Shown here: one piece after another, positions 60,714 to 64,000 of the stretch
How the letters are laid out: each line of letters opens with the position of its first letter
Position numbering within the stretch: position 1 is the stretch's first letter
Assembly (NCBI GenBank): GCA_964558465.1
Contig: CAZLEF010000021.1
Span: forward strand, 1-64,000
DNA: 64,000 bases
Origin: JACJYC01 sp964558465
GTDB lineage: Bacteria > Bacteroidota > Bacteroidia > Chitinophagales > Saprospiraceae
Reading direction: 5' to 3'
The notes under the pieces: generated by a model
The model's input: the letters and a program-made list of their open reading frames with translations, nothing else
What the model was told of the DNA's origin: nothing
Databases searched by the model: none
Program-made: the position numbers and the translations under genes

Positions 60714-61700
60714 ATGTCCCATTCGAAACAAAATTTTGGGTTTCAGAAGATCATCGTCATCGCAGGGGTGACGCTTTTTATCGTCAAGCTTGCAGCCTGG
60801 TACCTGACCAATTCGGTATCCATCCTGACCGACGCTCTGGAGAGCACCGTGAATATCCTCACTGCATTTCTGGGATTATACAGTTTGCATCTTTCCGCCA
60901 AACCCCGGGATGTGAATCACCCCTACGGCCACGGAAAGGTAGAATTTGTTTCTGCAGCCATTGAAGGCGCACTGATCACAGTGGCCGGGTTGATCATTAT
61001 ATATGAGGCGATCAACAACCTTAAACACCCGCATGCGCTTCAAAAACTTGACTTCGGCATCCTCCTGATCAGCATAACGGCAATCATCAACTACCTGATC
61101 GGGTTTTGGGCGGTAAAACTGGGCAAAAAAAATAAATCGCCCGCCCTCGTCTCCAGCGGAAAACATCTGCAGAGCGATACCTATTCGACGGCGGGCATTA
61201 TCGCAGGGCTTATCCTCATTTGGTCCACTAAAATCCAGTGGCTGGACAGCGCCGTCGCCCTGCTGTTTGCAGGGATCATTATTTTTATGGGCTACAAGAT
61301 TGTCCGAAGCTCCCTGGCCGGCATCATGGACGAGGCAGATGTTGAACTCCTGAAAGAAATCGTTTCGGTTTTACAAAAGAACCGGAACGAAAACTGGATT
61401 GACCTCCACAACCTCAGGGTGATCAAATATGGCAGCGTCCTGCACCTGGATTGCCACCTGACCGTACCCTGGTATTTCAACGTGCACGAAGCGCATGAGG
61501 AGGTTGAGGGGCTGAGCAGCCTGGTTAAAAGCAATTTTGGCAACAATGTCGAATTGTTTGTCCATACCGACGGGTGCCTGCCTTTTTCGTGCAAGGTATG
61601 TTTGAAAAAAGAGTGCACCCAGCGGCAAAATAAATTTGAGGGTAAAATCGATTGGACTGTGGCCAACATCTCGCCGGACAAAAAGCACCGGATGGATTAA
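60714..61700 (+). CDS. cation diffusion facilitator transporter with Cys-rich tail
   Basis: A 328-residue inner-membrane divalent-metal exporter with about six helices. The transport site appears as Asp in SILTDALESTVN (TM2) and the HxxxD of KHLQSDTYSTAG (TM5). The cytoplasmic domain follows (VELLKEIVSVLQ, HLDCHLTVPWYFNVHEAH). The C-terminus adds four cysteines in CLPFSCKVCLKKEC, which may sense or bind metal and are not general in the family. The substrate (Zn, Fe or other) is not predictable. Confidence 0.9.
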   Translation: MSHSKQNFGFQKIIVIAGVTLFIVKLAAWYLTNSVSILTDALESTVNILTAFLGLYSLHLSAKPRDVNHPYGHGKVEFVSAAIEGALITVAGLIIIYEAINNLKHPHALQKLDFGILLISITAIINYLIGFWAVKLGKKNKSPALVSSGKHLQSDTYSTAGIIAGLILIWSTKIQWLDSAVALLFAGIIIFMGYKIVRSSLAGIMDEADVELLKEIVSVLQKNRNENWIDLHNLRVIKYGSVLHLDCHLTVPWYFNVHEAHEEVEGLSSLVKSNFGNNVELFVHTDGCLPFSCKVCLKKECTQRQNKFEGKIDWTVANISPDKKHRMD

Positions 61701-61732
61701 ATGATTGATAACCCAAAACCTGGCAAAACTGC

Positions 61733-61740
61733 TACATTTG
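61733..61740 (+). promoter_or_regulatory. -7 promoter element of the SDR/epimerase pair
   Basis: TACATTTG matches TAnnTTTG and ends 28 bases before ATG 61769. Confidence 0.45.
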
Positions 61741-61768
61741 CACCCTGTCAGTTTTATACTAACGGAAT

Positions 61769-62638
61769 ATGGAAAAGCAACACCCGACCAAAAAAAATTA
61801 TACCCTGATCACGGGCGCAAGCACCGGATTGGGTAAGGCGCTGGCCTTTGAATGCGCGGAAAGGCGACAAAACCTGATCCTCGTCGCACTTCCGGAAGAA
61901 GGATTAAATACGTTGAGCGACCGGATTGCAAAGATCTATAACATCGACGTCGTTTATTATGAAACAGACCTGACAGAGGAATACAGCCTTGACAATTTGC
62001 TGAAATGGGTCCTGGCCAATTTCCGGGTAAATTTCCTGATCAACAATGCGGGCATTGGCTGCACCAGAGCCCTGGATCAGATGCCCTCCGCTCAATTCGA
62101 CACCATGATCAAGCTGAATGTCCGGGTAACCAGTCTGTTGACCTTTCACCTGCTCAACGAACTGAAATCGCATAAGAAGGCTTATATCCTGAACGTTTCC
62201 AGCATCACTTCCCTGATGCCCTCCGCGTATAAAACCGTCTATTCGGCTTCCAAGGCTTTTATTTATTCCTTTTCCCGTGGGCTGCGGCAGGAACTGAGGG
62301 GAAGCGGCGTACACGTCAGCGTGTTGATGCCCGGTCCTTTGCGAACCAACACCTCTGTGACGGAGCGGCTCAAAAAACAAGGGGTTTTTGGCAAAATGAT
62401 CGTCCTTTCACCTGAAACCGCCGCCAGGATCGCCCTTAAAAAGACCCTGAATAAACATCCCGTCATCATGCCCGGTTTGGTGAATCGGATCAGCGGATGG
62501 CTCATGAAGGCCATGCCCAAAAGCATCGGCGTTCCTTTACTCTCTTTTATTTATTCCAAGGAAGCGGAAACGGCGTTACCCGCCCCTGCCGTTGGCGTCC
62601 GTCCCAATATTATTCCGATGTTCAACGAAGAGCGATGA
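61769..62638 (+). CDS. SDR-family oxidoreductase (DltE-like)
   Basis: A 289-residue protein with the cofactor loop TLITGASTGLGKALAF, INNAGIG, the Ser of LNVSSITSLMP, and the canonical YSASK catalytic Tyr/Lys, so active-site residues are complete. The C-terminal half (VSVLMPGPLRTNTSV, GLVNRISGWLMKAMPKS) resembles the partial SDR at the window end and may interact with membranes. The substrate is unknown. Its stop overlaps the next start (ATGA), so the two are translated together. Confidence 0.88.
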   Translation: MEKQHPTKKNYTLITGASTGLGKALAFECAERRQNLILVALPEEGLNTLSDRIAKIYNIDVVYYETDLTEEYSLDNLLKWVLANFRVNFLINNAGIGCTRALDQMPSAQFDTMIKLNVRVTSLLTFHLLNELKSHKKAYILNVSSITSLMPSAYKTVYSASKAFIYSFSRGLRQELRGSGVHVSVLMPGPLRTNTSVTERLKKQGVFGKMIVLSPETAARIALKKTLNKHPVIMPGLVNRISGWLMKAMPKSIGVPLLSFIYSKEAETALPAPAVGVRPNIIPMFNEER

Positions 62639-63687
62639 AAGAAGAACCGGTTACCGGCAATCCCCTTGTTTTTGTAACGGGCGGCACCGGATTGATCGGC
62701 GCCCACCTCTTATCGGATCTTGCCGCCAGGGGCTTCAGGGTGCGGGCTTTAAAGCGCAAAAAAAGCGATCTTTCGGCCGTGCAAAAAATATTTGGGTACT
62801 ATCATCCCGATCCTGACCAGGCATTGGCCCAAATTGAATGGGTGGATGGAGATCTGGATTCAACCGCTTTTTTGCAGGAGGCGCTCCAGGGCATCGGGCA
62901 GGTGTACCACTGTGCAGCGATGGTGTCTTTCGACCCGAAAGACCGCATCCGGATGATGGAGACCAATGTAGGAGGCACGGAAAAGATCGTGGGCCAATGT
63001 TTAAGATCCGGCGTCAGAAAATTTTGTTTTGTCAGTTCTTCCGCTTCCCTGGGTAAACCTGCCGACGGTATGGCAGCCTCGATTGACGAACTTACGCCCT
63101 GGACCTTTTCCGGCGATCTGTCCGATTACGCCGTCAGCAAATATCAGGCGGAACAGAAGGTTTGGCTGGCCGCCAGGGAAGGCCTCCGGTCGGTGATCAT
63201 CAATCCGGTGATCGTCATCGGACCGGGTGATTGGTCCAGGAGCAGTTCAAAGATCATCCGGACCGTTTGGAAAGGTTTTCCTTTTTATACCTCAGGGGTG
63301 AATGCTTTTGTGGATGTGCGGGATGTAACAAAATCGGCCATCTTGCTGATGGAAAGTCCTATCCACGGCGAAAGATTTGTCGTCGCCGCTGAAAACCTGC
63401 CCTATAAACATCTTTTTGACCAGATTGCAGACCGTCTGAACAAAAGAAAACCGTTCATTCCCCTGTCCGGTTTTATGAGCGGGGTCGCCTGGCGGGCCGA
63501 TTGGGCGGTCAGCAAACTGACCGGAAAGCCGCCCCAACTCACGCGGGCTGCAGCCATTTCTGCACAAAAACGCTATTATTTCTCCAACAAAAAGATCCGC
63601 AATGCGCTGGGGATCGAATTTATCCCGATCCACCAGTCGATCAATGACACTTGCCGCCTCTTTCTTGCAGAGCACCAAATCCCTTAA
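62635..63687 (+). CDS. NAD-dependent epimerase/dehydratase-family protein (dihydroflavonol-reductase-like)
   Basis: A 350-residue extended SDR. LVFVTGGTGLIGAHLLSDLA binds NAD(P), DLDSTAFLQEALQGIGQVYH is the family middle, FVSSSASLGKP carries the Ser, and SDYAVSKYQAEQ the YxxxK. VIINPVIVIGPGDW is typical of dihydroflavonol-4-reductase-like and sterol-dehydrogenase-like proteins. ATG 62635 is used; the longer frame to 62497 overlaps the gene before. It converges on the last gene with a shared TTAA. Confidence 0.88.
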   Translation: MKEEPVTGNPLVFVTGGTGLIGAHLLSDLAARGFRVRALKRKKSDLSAVQKIFGYYHPDPDQALAQIEWVDGDLDSTAFLQEALQGIGQVYHCAAMVSFDPKDRIRMMETNVGGTEKIVGQCLRSGVRKFCFVSSSASLGKPADGMAASIDELTPWTFSGDLSDYAVSKYQAEQKVWLAAREGLRSVIINPVIVIGPGDWSRSSSKIIRTVWKGFPFYTSGVNAFVDVRDVTKSAILLMESPIHGERFVVAAENLPYKHLFDQIADRLNKRKPFIPLSGFMSGVAWRADWAVSKLTGKPPQLTRAAAISAQKRYYFSNKKIRNALGIEFIPIHQSINDTCRLFLAEHQIP

Positions 63688-64000
63688 GTTTTCAGGAAAC
63701 TGCGGTTTTTTTCCTGCACTTTTCGAACCAGTCCGGTTACGGTATTCCTCGGCAGGAACCGGTGAGCATGCGCCAGGCAATAATTGATAAAACCCGGTAT
63801 GGCTACCGTTTTCCCTTTTTTCATAGCTGCATACCCGATCATGGCCACTTCTTCGGGGGAAGAGCTGATCCAACTGCTGGACGTCATTTCAGGTTTTCCA
63901 ACCCCGACCGTCGCCTGAAAACCAGTACGGGTCAGCCCGGGGCACAAAACGGTTACGGAAACCCCCGAACCTTTCAGTTCGTTGGCAATGGCTTCGGAGA
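63684..64000 (-). CDS. SDR-family oxidoreductase, C-terminal part only
   Basis: About 105 C-terminal residues of a short-chain dehydrogenase; the rest lies beyond the window. ELKGSGVSVTVLCPGLTRTG is the segment after the catalytic Tyr/Lys in classical SDRs, followed by a tail (SSSPEEVAMIGYAAMKKGKT, FLPRNTVTGLVRKVQ) like that of the SDR at 61769. Its TAA stop and the TAA of the convergent gene share the bases TTAA (63684-63687). Confidence 0.82.
   Translation of the reverse strand, partial: SEAIANELKGSGVSVTVLCPGLTRTGFQATVGVGKPEMTSSSWISSSPEEVAMIGYAAMKKGKTVAIPGFINYCLAHAHRFLPRNTVTGLVRKVQEKNRSFLKT

Overview
This window is one stretch of a Bacteroidota chromosome. The lineage looks like the Saprospiria or Chitinophagales side, but I cannot fix the genus. 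The grounds are a GldJ-type gliding lipoprotein next to murF, a PorP/SprF type IX secretion protein, BshA of bacillithiol synthesis, a GIN-domain exported protein, a CarB without the usual C-terminal allosteric domain, and repeated use of the Bacteroidota promoter core TAnnTTTG. The sequence is a draft: it starts in low-complexity sequence and has a 10-N gap inside sdhA. Nearly all of it is coding. I see no tRNA, rRNA, prophage, transposase or CRISPR.

Layout. 0-7 kb: a PECR-like reductase, then a leftward set (McrB-N-like protein, ALDH7 dehydrogenase, YqeY, CarB). 7-16.6 kb: GIN protein, acyl-CoA dehydrogenase, esterase, a four-gene unit (unknown, two lipoprotein cyclophilins, polyphosphate glucokinase), a leftward MepA-like peptidase and flippase, and an M42 peptidase. 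16.6-17.1 kb: a non-coding block ending in a strong terminator, possibly a structured RNA. 17.1-26.3 kb: RNase R, a sulfur-handling trio (SQR-like, TusE/DsrC-like, DsrE2-like), UvrC, FtsX-type permease. 26.7-32.4 kb: BshA, PorP, GldJ, MurF. 32.4-32.9 kb: an element of nested inverted repeats. 33-37.8 kb: secreted hydrolases (amidohydrolase, sulfatase) and a Tat-exported oxidoreductase. 38-45.5 kb: accA, an unknown, dapA, a lone hisH, and sdhCAB. 45.8-56 kb: TPR protein, zinc-ribbon membrane protein, Mfd, gamma-glutamyltransferase, GatA, a membrane protein. 56.4-60.6 kb: an Anbu-type proteasome-homologue operon (ATP-grasp, alpha-E, Anbu, transglutaminase). 60.7-64 kb: CDF transporter and three SDR/epimerase genes, the last cut by the window end.

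The most unusual structure is between the genes. Most sizeable gaps hold their own block of short degenerate near-tandem phrases (8-12 bp), several forming perfect hairpins. Some phrases recur at loci tens of kb apart, in either orientation and in different combinations, so the gaps look like mosaics of a small vocabulary of mobile or recombining modules. The clearest single elements are a roughly 410-bp MITE-like element at 32.4-32.85 kb and a four-copy 45-bp REP-like array at 41.1 kb. The Anbu operon and the sulfur trio are the most interesting protein-coding systems; both are known families with poorly understood roles in this phylum.
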